A DNA stretch of 21,597 bases from Collodictyon triciliatum. Lineage: Eukaryota > CRuMs. The stretch lies in NCBI GenBank assembly GCA_043381765.1, contig JBHJMP010001182.1, positions 1 through 21,597 on the forward strand. Reading direction: 5' to 3'. The translations under genes and the position numbers were made by a program. Positions within the stretch are counted from its first letter, which is position 1. Each line of letters begins with the position of its first letter. The notes under the pieces were generated by a model, which searched no databases, had not been told where the DNA came from, and saw nothing but the letters and a program-made list of their open reading frames with translations. Of the stretch, positions 10,001-20,011 are shown one piece after another.

Positions 10001-10957
10001 CAGTGAANNNNNNNNNNNNNNNNNNNNNNNNNNNNNNNNNNNNNNNNNNNNNNNNNNNNNNNNNNNNNNNNNNNNNNNNNNNNNNNNNNNNNNNNNNNNN
10101 NNNNNNNNNNNNNNNNNNNNNNNNNNNNNNNNNNNNNNNNNNNNNNNNNNNNNNNNNNNNNNNNNNNNNNNNNNNNNNNNNNNNNNNNNNNNNNNNNNNN
10201 NNNNNNNNNNNNNNNNNNNNNNNNNNNNNNNNNNNNNNNNNNNNNNNNNNNNNNNNNNNNNNNNNNNNNNNNNNNNNNNNNNNNNNNNNNNNNNNNNNNN
10301 NNNNNNNNNNNNNNNNNNNNNNNNNNNNNNNNNNNNNNNNNNNNNNNNNNNNNNNNNNNNNNNNNNNNNNNNNNNNNNNNNNNNNNNNNNNNNNNNNNNN
10401 NNNNNNNNNNNNNNNNNNNNNNNNNNNNNNNNNNNNNNNNNNNNNNNNNNNNNNNNNNNNNNNNNNNNNNNNNNNNNNNNTCCGAGTCTTCACAGAGGTC
10501 GAACTGTGCATTGATCGAATCTACAATCAGCTCCGGAAAAGTGCGGAAATGCTTTGGGATCAGCTGCGCAACGAGCTTTTTTGCTCCGTTGTTGTCGCTC
10601 TTCGCAGCAGCGATGACGGTCCGGTAAGTATCCGCGTCCTTTTCGCAGCCATGGCAGAAAAAATCAATCAGGATCAAAAGACAAAGAAAAAAGTTATGAA
10701 TAGAGTTCAACGATGAAGAGCGGCTACTCGGACAAAGAAAAAAAAACAAGAAAAAAAAACAAGAAAAAAAAACAAGAAAAAAAAACAAGAAAAAAAACAA
10801 GAAAAAAAACAAGAAAAAAAACAAGAAAAAGAAAAAGAAAAGAAGCAAGAAAAAGAAAAAGAAAAGAAGAGCAATCAACAATTCGAACCTTGGCTGCTTC
10901 AGCGCCGGCCGAACTCAGCTTGCTGGAAAGAGTGTAGAGCTCGTCCACGGTGGCCAT
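7044..10957 (-). CDS. API5: API5 (apoptosis inhibitor 5 / AAC-11) homologue, multi-exon, interrupted by an assembly gap
   Basis: Exons in transcript order: 10957-10889, 10638 into the gap, then 9870-9719, 9507-9433, 9353-9264, 9027-8977, 8847-8779, 8658-8593, 8491-8381, 8278-8168, 8074-7968, 7799-7697, 7528-7478, 7304-7044. All junctions visible outside the gap are GT-AG and close in phase. The N-terminus MATVDELY resembles the family start. The next exon has KLVAQLIPKHF and NAQFDLCED, hallmark API5 motifs; later exons give LITLDAKSTLTGIF, VMEDVSEDEF, FSFLECLIYTF, AEKLKTFHARLRY and ISFSWKA, collinear with the human protein. Visible sequence is about 490 aa plus the gap; human API5 is about 524. 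Known: a mostly nuclear HEAT/ARM-repeat scaffold that restrains apoptosis and binds Acinus in animals; its role in protists is unclear. The C-terminal tail is Thr/Ser/Lys-rich. The TGA at 7046-7044 overlaps a perfect donor (GTGAGT from 7047), so a further exon is possible. Confidence 0.88.
7871..7960. repeat. (AAAAAAG)n heptamer microsatellite in an API5 intron
   Basis: About twelve units, within the intron 7800-7967. On the coding strand it reads (CTTTTTT)n, effectively an enlarged polypyrimidine tract. Confidence 0.97.
9041..9164. repeat. (GGAACAAA)n octamer microsatellite in an API5 intron
   Basis: A core of about ten GGAACAAA units is flanked on both sides by GAAACAAA variants and, on the right, by CAAA tetramers. 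It occupies about half of the intron 9028-9263. Confidence 0.97.
10008..10480. other. Assembly gap (473 N) inside the API5 gene
   Basis: A continuous N run removes the end of the second visible API5 exon and whatever lies before the exon at 9870. By family comparison about 50-60 residues of the HEAT-repeat region are missing, probably with at least one intron. Any ORF crossing the N run is an artefact. Confidence 0.99.
10733..10867. repeat. A-rich 11-13-mer satellite in API5 intron 1
   Basis: Units of CAAG plus 7-9 A repeat about eight times, then pass into GAAAAA units. The tract lies in the intron 10639-10888, and its coding strand is T-rich. Confidence 0.95.
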
Positions 10958-11640
10958 TTGTCCTCTGCTTCTGCCCTGCTTCTGTTCTTGGGTTGTGTTG
11001 TTGAGCGTTGGATTTGTGCATTTTGATTTGGGAGCCGCTGCGATTCACATATCGATCGTGTTTGGTTTATGTATTTCTTATTGTGGAAAGGGTACAACAC
11101 GGCGCTGCTTCACCCTGGACATATCTTTTTTTCTGGTGATATCAACAAACACCTAATATGAAGTATACATTGATACAATCCAACAAAATAATCAGAGAAA
11201 ACAGACTCCGATGAGCAGAAATGATTACTTTTTTTTTTTTCAAATCAAAATAACGGCGAAGCGACAAGTTCAAGGATTCATGGCAGTTTTATCCATTGCA
11301 ACACTTTTTGTGCATCTTTTTGGGTGATACCTGCTTTGTTCTTGACACAGGCGATGAAGAAAATGGCAGATGAAAGAAAAAAATAGAAAAAGAAAAAATA
11401 ATGCAGCGATTGCCAGTAAGGTGCGTTTTTGGCTGGTTGCTTCGCCTAACCAACAAAATTAATAAGAGGATTTAGTGAAATTAATCTTCCAAATTCAAAA
11501 TAAAATAAATAAATAAATAAAAAAGGAAAATGAAGCACGACCGTCGTTTCTGAGCGCAATAGAAAGAAATAATAAAAAGGAAGATGTGGAACGATTTTTT
11601 TTTAAAAAAAGATTGAGAACAACACATTACCGAGCACGGG
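10958..11640 (-). promoter_or_regulatory. API5 upstream region and CLU-gene 3' region
   Basis: About 680 bp between the API5 start codon and the stop codon of the tandem CLU-domain gene. It must hold the API5 promoter and the CLU-gene 3' UTR. I see no convincing TATA box, ORF or RNA gene; a short (AAAT)n tract lies at about 11499-11522. Confidence 0.4.
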
Positions 11641-14600
11641 CTACTGTCTTGGAGATGTAGCCTTTGATTGTATCTTCTTTACCAGCGCAGCGACCTCCTG
11701 TGATTCGGGGCTTTCGGGTCCATTTGTCTGAACAAGGACGCGATGGGCACTCTGGGCGTATGTAGCTGCCTCGTTGAACTTGTTCATGTCTTGGCAGACG
11801 AGGGCGAGCGAGCGATACACCTCTGCGGTTTCGATGTGGTCAGGACCAAAGCCAGAGAGAACGATGCTGAGTGCGCGGTGGAGAAGATGCTCTGCGGTGG
11901 GAAGGCGGTTTTCATCGTGGTAGATTGACGCGATGCTTCGCAGGGTGACGCCGACGTCCGGGTGTGTTGGGCCGAGAACCACCTCTTGGATGCGCAGGGC
12001 TGATTCGGAGTACTGCAAAGACTCGGAAAAGCGCCGGAGGGTGTAGAGTACATTCGATATGTTGAACATGACCGAGGCAACAAGCGCGTTCATTTGCCCG
12101 AGACCCTGGAGGCGAATCCCAAGGACACGATTGAACAGGGTCAGCGCTTTGTTTGCATCTTTTCTGGACTCTGCGTAGAAGATGGCAAGGTTGTTGAGAT
12201 ATGGTGCAAGCTCCATGCTCATAGCCCCAAACTTTGTCTCACGGATTGTGACTGAGTGGTTCATGAGGCGCTCCACTACATCCAGCTCGTTGCTGTCCTG
12301 CATCAGTTTGATTAGCTCGTCGGTGGTGCTGAGCGTCTTTGGATGCAAATCTCCGTAGCGACTCTGCATGATTCTCAACGACCTTTGGATCGTGTCAGTG
12401 TATTGAGTGCTTGCGTTCAGGGCTTTGTAGACGACAGCCAAGGACTCCAGCAACTGCAGGGCTTCAAAGCAGTATCTTCCGTACAGCGAAGTCACCCTGG
12501 CAAGACACGTTTCCAATATCTCCCGTGTCTTTTGCATGTCATTCAGGTCGCAATGGGCACGAGCTAAAACGTGGAGAATGTGAGCCTCCAGTCGGTACTG
12601 AAGGCATGATTTGCCGCTGGTGTGATATTTGAGTGCATCCTCTGCAACGCGCAGGGCCTCACTCGGTCGTCTATGCTTGATGAGCTCGTTAGCCAGGGAT
12701 GTCATCAGTGTGACCAAATGAGGGTGATATCCAAGCTTCGGTTTGAGCGATTCTACAACCTTAATGTGCAAATCGAGTCCTCGACCTCCCTGTGTTTGGT
12801 CATAGACGTTGGCAAGCGACTCTAGACCTTCCTTATAATCCTGCGATTCCTCACCAAGGAAGACCTTTATCAAAGTGAGCATGCGACCATAGTGTGTTTC
12901 AGCCTCCTGGATTTTTCCTTGCAAGAAGGAGAGATGACCCAGACTTCTGCACAAATTGATGATGGTATACTGGTTCTCTTCAGCCTGCTGTTCTCGTCCA
13001 TCAAGCTCTTTCTTTAGAATGACCTCTGCTTCCTCAAGGCGCTCCTCATCTATCAAATCTTGGGAGACCAAGAACGGGCGGATACGCACAGTCTTGGATA
13101 AGGGTGTTATCTCTGTGATGTCTGTGGGGCGAAAGACAACACCGGTCAGGGTCTTTGGACCAAATTTGAAGCCTGTCAACGCTTGCATCCTTTTGTATGT
13201 ATAATTTTGGTCAATTTCAAGCTGGTATTGAAGGTCAAGGCCATACTTTTCATGTAATCCGGGGCGAACCACTCTACTGTAAAACTCTTGTGTGTGCGGC
13301 TCACGAAGAAGAATGTCGTTGAAGCACTGTGAAGCTATCACCTTAACACTCATCAGGTCGCCTCTGCATTTTCTTAACTTTGCAAACATCCATTCTCGAC
13401 CCCAACGTGCAAGCATCTCACAACAAATGGAAATCCTGGAGTCTTGGACTTGCAAATGTGGCAAGAAAGATGCCATGTATCGCATATTGATGCCGTTTCT
13501 GTGCAAGAGGGATGTGATATCTGTTTCCTTTGATTGACTTGAATACCCGTCGAGTGATTTTGCAATACGGGGAATAAGGTCGTCCTTCATCAGATCAGCA
13601 AAGGCTGCTGTGGTTTGATTATCGACATCACGATTGACACCCACAGCCCATGCTGAGAACGAGTCAGAGCTTAGAGGGACCTTGGACAGAAGAACAAATT
13701 CAGGACGCATTCGTTTGTGGAATCGGCTGGTGGATCCTCTGGGTACAAACGTAACAATACCAAAAATGAAATAAGAACGAAATAGAGGTGATAAACTTGA
13801 TTTAATAATGTTTGAGTAATACTTTTATTTATTTGATCAATTATCTTGTTATTATCATTCGTTTTTTTTTTTGTTCATTATAACAGATAAAAAAAGATCA
13901 TAAATAGTAAGCAAATTAACACACTGTTCATCCGGGGGGAAAGGTGGGTAGAGACGCGATGTGTTCACGATGTAGTATCGACCGTCTTGCCCGATATGTC
14001 CTTGAGCATCACCACTGAGGGAATAGAACGTCTGTGACGCGCCGATGGGATGCTCCTTGATATTCAGAACTGAGGCAGCACGCTAAGATTGGTGGATTCA
14101 AAAGAAAAATTATTGGTACACATGTATTCCTGACAGCTTTAAGTTTCTATTCAGACCAGATTGCACCAAAACTTATGCATAAAATGGGGCTATTATTGCT
14201 TCTGTTAAAACTTAAAATAGCACTTCATGTTTTGAATGGGAATAGATTTCAATTAATGAAAGCAAAGACTTACTCTGACCAAGTGATCAAAAACCGGGTC
14301 TTTGTTCTTGACCGTGCATCCGCCATCCAGAGAGCCATATATCAGGGATGCCTCGTCATTTTCCAGAAAGGATGACTTGGCAGTGGCCACGAATCTGTAT
14401 CCGTAATGAGTAAAGACACCAAAGAGAGGAACATGAAGACCAGGAATTCTTGTGGAGAGGATGGCCGTGGCAGACTTCAATTCCAAACTTGCACTCTTTA
14501 TCGCAACGCTGGATGAAAGCAACCGAACTGAGTCATTTTTTTTCATCATCTGGGATATGACCAGACAGGAGATAAATGAACCAAAATAAAAGAGAAAAAA

Positions 14601-15702
14601 AATGAAAAATGAAAAATGAAAAATGAAAAATGAAAAATGAAAAATGAAAAAATGAAAGATGAAAGATGAAAAATGAAAGATGAAAAATGAAAAAAAGGAA
14701 ACCTCTCATTGCCGGGATTTGCACCGTCGCTGAGGCACATGCGATAGTGGATGCCATCCGACTCGTACTCGAAGGCGCCTTCAAGCAGCGGGGGGATGGA
14801 CTTTCCCGCAAAGGGGACAGCGATCTCAGCCACGATTGTGGCGATGGCGTCGTGGGCAGCGGCGGCAAAGGCGGAGAGAATCTTTGCGATGCGCTCGTGG
14901 CGGTGGACGCCGGGGTCGTCGGCGAGGATGGCCTGAAACGTGTCGTTGAGAGACTGGGCCAGGTCGTCGGCCGAAGCAGAAGCCGAAGCAGAAGCTGAAG
15001 CTGAAGCGTAGACCGGGGTCGGCCAGTGCGGCAGCCGCGGCGCTTGGATCATGGCGGGCAGGGCATCGACAGCCTGGCCCCGGAACGACGTGCGCACGTG
15101 GAGCGACGCCCCGGCGGCGGACCGGAACGAGTTGCTGCGCGACAGCGGCCGATCGCTCACCACTGCTGCTGCTCCTGTTCCTGCTCCTGTTCCTGCTGTG
15201 GAGGAGGCAGTCGACAGCCGCACGGGTCCGGCTGAGAAGTAGCTTGCAGGTGGCGGCTGCAGGTCGCTCGCGTCCGACCGGAACGAGTTGCTGCGGGAGA
15301 GGCTGCCCGGGGCCGCTGTTGCCTCCGTGAAGAAGCGCGGCTCCTGCGCAACGGCCTGCATCTGCAGCGGCGACTGGAGCTGCATGGCCGCAAGGGCGTC
15401 TGCCACTGTGTGCGTGTTGCTTGTTGGTCTGCTGTTTTTCTTCCCTCTTTTTGCTCCTCTTTTTCTTTTTTTTTCTTTTGTTTTTTCTTTTCTTTTTTTT
15501 TTGTTCTTTTTTTTCTTTTCCTTTTTTCTTTTTTTCTTTTCCTTTTTTCTTTTTTTTCTTTTCTTTTTTTTCTTTTCTTTTTTTTGTTCTTTTTGTTTCG
15601 TGTTTCGTGGGGGCGGAGGGTAGAGAATGTGCAGGCGCAATACTCACGCGACGTGTGCGGGCCTTGGGGTGGGGCGTGGAAAAATTGCTGAGGGCGATCC
15701 AT
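11641..15702 (-). CDS. CLU (clustered mitochondria)-domain protein with C-terminal TPRs
   Basis: Exons: 15702-15648, 15405-14703, 14508-14274, 14082-13925, 13738-11641; all junctions are GT-AG and close in phase to give about 1082 aa. Residues 1-130 are Ser/Ala/Gly-rich with a duplicated SRSNSFRS motif and an Ala-Ser run. The CLU domain follows: AVPFAGKSIPP and GAFEYESDGIHYRM, GLHVPLFGVF (276-285), IYGSLDGG (309-316), GHIGQDGRYYIV (360-371). The CLU central region has MRPEFV (394-399), PLSSDSFSAW and GINMRYM (466-472). From about 638 to the end there are kinesin-light-chain-like TPRs. Known: CLU proteins bind mRNAs for mitochondrial proteins and keep mitochondria dispersed. The protein is shorter than human CLUH (about 1300 aa), and I see no typical CLU N-terminal domain, so it may be a paralogue rather than the one-to-one orthologue. 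It lies in tandem with Rab and API5. Confidence 0.87.
14591..14698. repeat. (GAAAAAT)n heptamer microsatellite in a CLU-gene intron
   Basis: GAAAAAT units with GAAAGAT variants fill more than half of the intron 14509-14702. The coding strand reads as T-rich TTTTTCA units just upstream of the acceptor region. Confidence 0.96.
14970..15008 (-). repeat. Coding hexamer repeat giving an Ala-Ser run
   Basis: GCTTCNGCTTCN-type units on the minus strand encode about seven alternating Ala-Ser pairs in exon 2 of the CLU-domain gene, between the Ser-rich region and the CLU domain. A separate Gly-Thr-Gly-Ala coding repeat lies near 15165-15200. Confidence 0.85.
15120..15295 (-). repeat. In-frame duplicated 20-bp motif in CLU-gene exon 2
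   Basis: The 20 bp at 15120-15139 are repeated exactly at 15276-15295. The spacing is 156 bp, or 52 codons, so both copies read in the same frame and encode RSNSFR within the wider peptide LSRSNSFRS. The sequence between the copies is not duplicated. Confidence 0.9.
15442..15596. repeat. Long T-rich tract in CLU-gene intron 1
   Basis: Irregular units of 4-9 T separated by single C (or G) on the + strand, within the intron 15406-15647. The coding strand is therefore A/G-rich, the opposite of the other intronic tracts in the window. Confidence 0.93.
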
Positions 15703-16285
15703 CCTGTGACCTGCTGGGGAAACAAACAGGGTTGGTGGGTGGCGGTCGGGTGGCTTCTGCTCGTTGCTCTCAAAGGTCGCGGAGCTGCTTCATTCTGCGA
15801 CGATCGAGCTTTGTGCGATCCTGCCTGTGCGTCTTGTGTTCGCTGCGAGTGGAGCTTTTTGTGGAAGTCAGGTTTGGTATGTCTCCGCCGAGGTCTAATT
15901 TTGTTCTGCCTCTGCTTATGAAACGGCAGCTTTTCCTTTCCTCCCATTGGCGGGTGGATGCGAATGTCGTGACTGGGTTGGTGTTGATAAAATTGCTTCT
16001 TTCTTTCTTTCTATCTTTCTTTTTTTTCTTTTTCATTCAGAGGGAGAAGACAGGGAAATGTATGTGTGGATTGCTTTGGGGGTGATGGTGAGATAAAGAA
16101 AAGGGAAAAGCAAAAAGCTGCAAGAAAAAGATGTAAAGGCTGAGAGGGCGCCTCTTTCCGTGAGTCTTGTCCTGTGGATTTCCCGTCTTCTTTTCCAGGT
16201 GAACAGTAAATAATGGATCAAGTCCTGTTCAATATCTATGGTGGTGCTTTTTTTTTCTTCTTCATTGGCTGCTTCAGTAAGCACG
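15703..16285 (-). promoter_or_regulatory. CLU-gene upstream region and Rab 3' region
   Basis: About 580 bp between the CLU start codon and the Rab stop codon, with no supported ORF. A T/C-rich tract with TTTC units lies at 15993-16036. It must hold the CLU promoter and Rab 3' UTR, but no specific element could be assigned. Confidence 0.4.
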
Positions 16286-17915
16286 TCAGCAGCATTTACT
16301 TGTCTCGTCTCCTTCGGACGTTTCGATTTGGGTGGATGACGAATGGGGCTGCGCCGGGATGGAGCGATGGACCATTATCAGTTGCTTTGCAACACTCGCA
16401 AACAATTCGTCCACGCCTATTTGATGATGTTGATTATTTTATCATGGCAATATACAGCACTGAACACAATCGAAAGAAAAAATTATGGAGAAAACCAAAA
16501 TAAATACCTGTATTCAGCCGAGCCGATGTTTCAAAAACTGCTGCTCTGATTGATTCCGAATACTCTGTGTGAATCCATTCGTCAGCATTATTTATCTGAA
16601 AATTAAATGTATCTCGCAACCCTTGCCTTTGGAACCATGGCGCATACTTGGATGAGTAAATGTCATAATGAAGACAAACCTAGGACTCGTTTTGGGGGCA
16701 CCCTCCTTTGCTCTGCCATATCAATCTTGTTCGCTGCGATGGCAATTACTGGTATGTTTGGTATCGAGAGCTCTGCCTTAGTCATCTTTATCTTTCACAT
16801 ATTATAAACAATCATTTCCGGTTCAATTTTCGTACTTCCTTAAAAAGAAAGGAAGAAAGAAGTACCAAGATTGTCTTCCGTGTTTTGTCTCAATTCGGTG
16901 ACCCAGCCTTTCAGTTTTTCAAAGCTTTGCTCGTTGGTAACATCAAAAACAACTATGGCTGCTGCAGCTCCACGATAGAACATGGGTGCCTAAATTGATT
17001 GAAACATGGAAATGAAAGAGGAGATAAAAAAAAAAGGAATATTACATTTGGTTTGGTTGATGTAACAGACAAGAATGGGATGAAAAAGGAGGAAGAAAAG
17101 AAGGAAAGGGGTGTGTTTTCAGCTAAAGTTTGAGGAGAAACAAACCAAGGAACGGAATCTAAATGAAAAGTCTAAATTAGATTATAAAAATTTTGGCTTC
17201 AAGGCGGATTAATATGAATGAAATACAACATCACACTTTCCATTTTAGGCGATATCATGTGTACCTCAGCAGCTACATACATTTGGGAAAAAACAATTTG
17301 ATGGAAATAGCATAGAGCAAACCTCTCTTGACCCGCAGTGTCCCATATTTGAAGCTTGACTTTTGAACCATCAACGAGACTACGTTTCAAAATTGATGTA
17401 TTTTGCATAGATTCAAATTTGAGTAATTGTTAAACTTTAGAAAAAAAGACACTTCTTTCTTAGGAATCGCATGCAGACACAAATCTCCTAGATCACACGT
17501 CATAGGAATTGAATTGCATTCTTACAATCGCTTGGTAAAGAAGGAGGCACCCACAGTGCTCTTGAGGGAGGTTGTAAAATGGCCGTCGACATAACGCATG
17601 ACCAAGCTAGACTTTCCGACACCTTTTTATAGGGGTCATATACGAATTGAGAATAAAGAATACGTGTCGCAAAATGGTAACAAGAATCGAATCTAGAACT
17701 CCTATGTTCGACTGGAAGAGCAACAGTAAATTATAATAGAATTAATTAATAAATTCGTCACAAATGCCTGAAGACAATCGGCTTATATAGATATGCGTAT
17801 GCATTTTAAATTTGAAGAGATGCCAGCCATTAAGGGACGTGCAATATATATAAAAAAAAATACCAGAGTCGCCAAGCATCACTACTTTGGCGACCAAATG
17901 CTGTGAACCGTCCAT
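16286..17915 (-). CDS. Rab family small GTPase, Rab5/Rab22-like, eight exons
   Basis: Exons: 17915-17864, 17622-17526, 17379-17323, 17158-17146 (13-nt microexon), 16989-16866, 16748-16680, 16564-16508, 16416-16286. All junctions are GT-AG and close in phase to give about 199 aa, a normal Rab length. Motifs: G1 GDSGVGKS at 15-22 (split by intron 1), switch I KSTVGASF with Thr40, G3 WDTAGQE at 62-68 with the usual Gln67, RFRSLAPMFYRGAAAAIVVFD through switch II, G4 NKID at 121-124, G5 ETSA at 149-152, and a C-terminal Cys-Cys (198-199) for double geranylgeranylation. The APMFYRGAAAAIVV segment and the WVTEL after it point to the Rab5/21/22/31 group, known for early-endosome traffic. All catalytic residues are present, so the GTPase should be active. 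An upstream 5' UTR or coding exon is possible: TTTTAG precedes GGAATGAGAATATG at the start. Confidence 0.92.
17146..17158 (-). other. 13-nt Rab microexon
   Basis: Flanked by an AG acceptor (17160-17159) and a GT donor (17145-17144). It supplies the last base of the Arg codon plus Phe-Arg-Ser-Leu, exactly the residues needed between WDTAGQE-R and APMFYRG in Rab switch II. Without it the neighbouring exons join out of phase (donor phase 2, acceptor phase 0). Confidence 0.88.
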
Positions 17916-20011
17916 ATTCTCATTCCCTAAAATATAATTGAAAAAAATCAACACCACAGAACCCCTTATTAACAGAAAGGTTAACAAGCAGAGAATTTTC
18001 AATGAAATAAATATATCAATGATGACGTTGTGTCTCAATGACTAATGATAATGATGACGGGATATAGAAGCGTGATTAATGGGGGAGATAATCTCAAGTC
18101 TGCTGTGGGTTGTTGTAAAGAAAAACCTGGAGAAGGTATATCACTCGACTTGGGAGTAGACTGGTTGCGCTTTCCCGGGCTATTGGCAGACTCTGCACGA
18201 AACGTCCTTCTTTAGGGGGAAGCTGAGTTAGAATGTGAAAAGGTGGAGTAGCGGCCTGCGTGTCTATCGGATTTGAGGACTTATTTCAAGGGGAATGACG
18301 CCATTCAACGAGCAATGAACAGCAATAAGGAGCACCATAAACATGAAAGAAGCTAGTGGCTGAAAGGGAAAGAAGAAGTATACCGCTGCGCAAAATCATC
18401 CCCTGCTGTAGCCATCGACTCCTGTGTTTAACGATCTAGGACCTGCACAGGGTTGAGGTTTTACGGGGAGTTAAAGTGGCATTTTCAGGACAATAAAGAG
18501 CATATCCCCGAGAAGCGAGCGTGGCATGCCAGGAGAGACTTGTATTGAACTCCTTCAAAAAAAAAAAAACTTTGCCGGGATCGGAAGAAGGGCAAATCAA
18601 GGTAAATCGGGCAAGGCAAAGAGCCGATCCCTCACGGGCACAGGAGAAATATTCTGCCAAACCGCAACAAAGGCAGGCTTTTTCGTGGCTAGTTGTGGGA
18701 TGACACCTTTGGGACACTCATCATTTCAGGGGTTAGATCAGTCGAGATCGGTGGGATCATACGCACTGAGGAGGCACCCAGGAACACAACCCGCAACGGC
18801 TGCGCATGTCCAGCAGTGTCGCTTGCGGCTGCGCGCAGAGGCTCTGTGTGATCAGCGCTGTGTGCGTTGTCTTTGGTTTGGGTGGCAGGCAGTGTACACA
18901 TGCTCAATAAGGACCGACACAGCTAATGATACCAAATAAGTAATTGCGCACCAGCACGGGCGCGGGGGGAAGTGGCGAGCGCAGATGTAAACATTTTAGG
19001 TGGGTGTTGATGGGTCTCGGATGGCAGATGCAGAATACCCTAAGGATGAAGGACATATTCAAAGTGTGCAGCGGGCTAAGGGTTTTTTGCAACTTACGCA
19101 ATTTTCTTTGATTTTCATTCGATACCACAAAGAATCATCAATCTCACCAACACAGAGGGGTTTGTGGAATGAATAATCTCTGGTCATTTTATTCTGAAAA
19201 TCAAGCTTGCATTCAAACCAGTATTATGCATTGTATCCCAAGTCTACAAATGATAAGCTTCTCTCTTTTTTTTTGTTTTCGTTCATGGACATGTGGAATT
19301 AAAACATTGATTCCACCTCTCAATTCAATATCAAAAAGGTTGGAATAATATTTGTTTATCTTTAAATTCATAAAATGTCGATAATTTCCATTGTTTAAGC
19401 AGATTGGAATTTTCCTTAGATACGAATTTTAATCTCCATTGAAGCTCATTAACAGAGTTGTAAAAGAGGTTTGTTGATAAATACTTGTGTACATATTATT
19501 ATGGCTTAAAAAGCATAGCCACTTTACAAACGCTTTCAGGCGATTGTCATTCTGTGCATAAAACCAAACCACAATTTTTCGTTTTCCTTGATATGAAACA
19601 AGTGGTCTACTTTTGAATCGGCTCAATTTTTATGAACGGCAAGTATGGTCGCCATCCCGAGCCATTAACAGTGGCGGTGTATAAGTTGCCATCCCTCCCT
19701 CCTCTGAGCAATTTTATCTTAAAAGGCAAAATACTGGGAACATGAATATAATTCTGGGATGAAATAGGGCTTAAATGGGCAAGAAAATAAAAAAAAGCGT
19801 TAGAAAAGCGAAATAATAAACGAAACGGGTAAAACTAATCTCGTTGCAAAAAGTTCTGGTATTCTCAAGAATCCTTATTATTTATTTTTTGAATATTCTA
19901 TACGGCTGCTTATGGAAATATGATTTTTTTCGATGAAAATCAAACCAGTAATTTTCTCATGAGTAGTCTGTTGAAGTGCCAACCATTTGTCCTTTAATGG
20001 GACTATCAAAA
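17916..20011. other. Gene-poor region between Rab and the LINE
   Basis: No ORF here has a recognisable motif or a convincing exon series. It must include the Rab promoter at its left end and probably the 3' non-coding part of the retroelement at its right end. 18420-18960 is visibly richer in G+C than the AT-rich flanks but has only short overlapping ORFs. T runs at about 19266-19274 and 19923-19930 could mark a minus-strand poly(A) tail; no target-site duplication was identified. Confidence 0.6.

Noticed and set aside
10622-10630. Consensus donor GTAAGTAT on the + strand inside an API5 exon
   Set aside because: No + strand gene supports it; the exon is clearly coding on the minus strand.
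9852-10881. Long ORFs on both strands crossing the N gap
   Set aside because: Their length comes from undefined codons; only 10638-10481 and 9870-9719 have API5 homology.
15157-15947. Lys-rich minus-strand and Phe-rich + strand ORFs over 15440-15600
   Set aside because: They read through CLU-gene intron 1, a low-complexity tract; the real reading frame is recovered by splicing 15648 to 15405.
17640-17720. tRNA-like B-box (TTCGATT) on the minus strand inside a Rab intron
   Set aside because: The T-stem does not pair, the base at position 53 does not match, and no D-arm or acceptor stem could be drawn.
17916-18038. Upstream in-frame Met for Rab at 18038
   Set aside because: The hydrophobic AT-rich extension has no Rab counterpart and is more likely 5' UTR or intron ending in TTTTAG.
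18436-18939. Overlapping short ORFs on both strands
   Set aside because: No motif, no exon structure and no partner ORFs; treated as chance.
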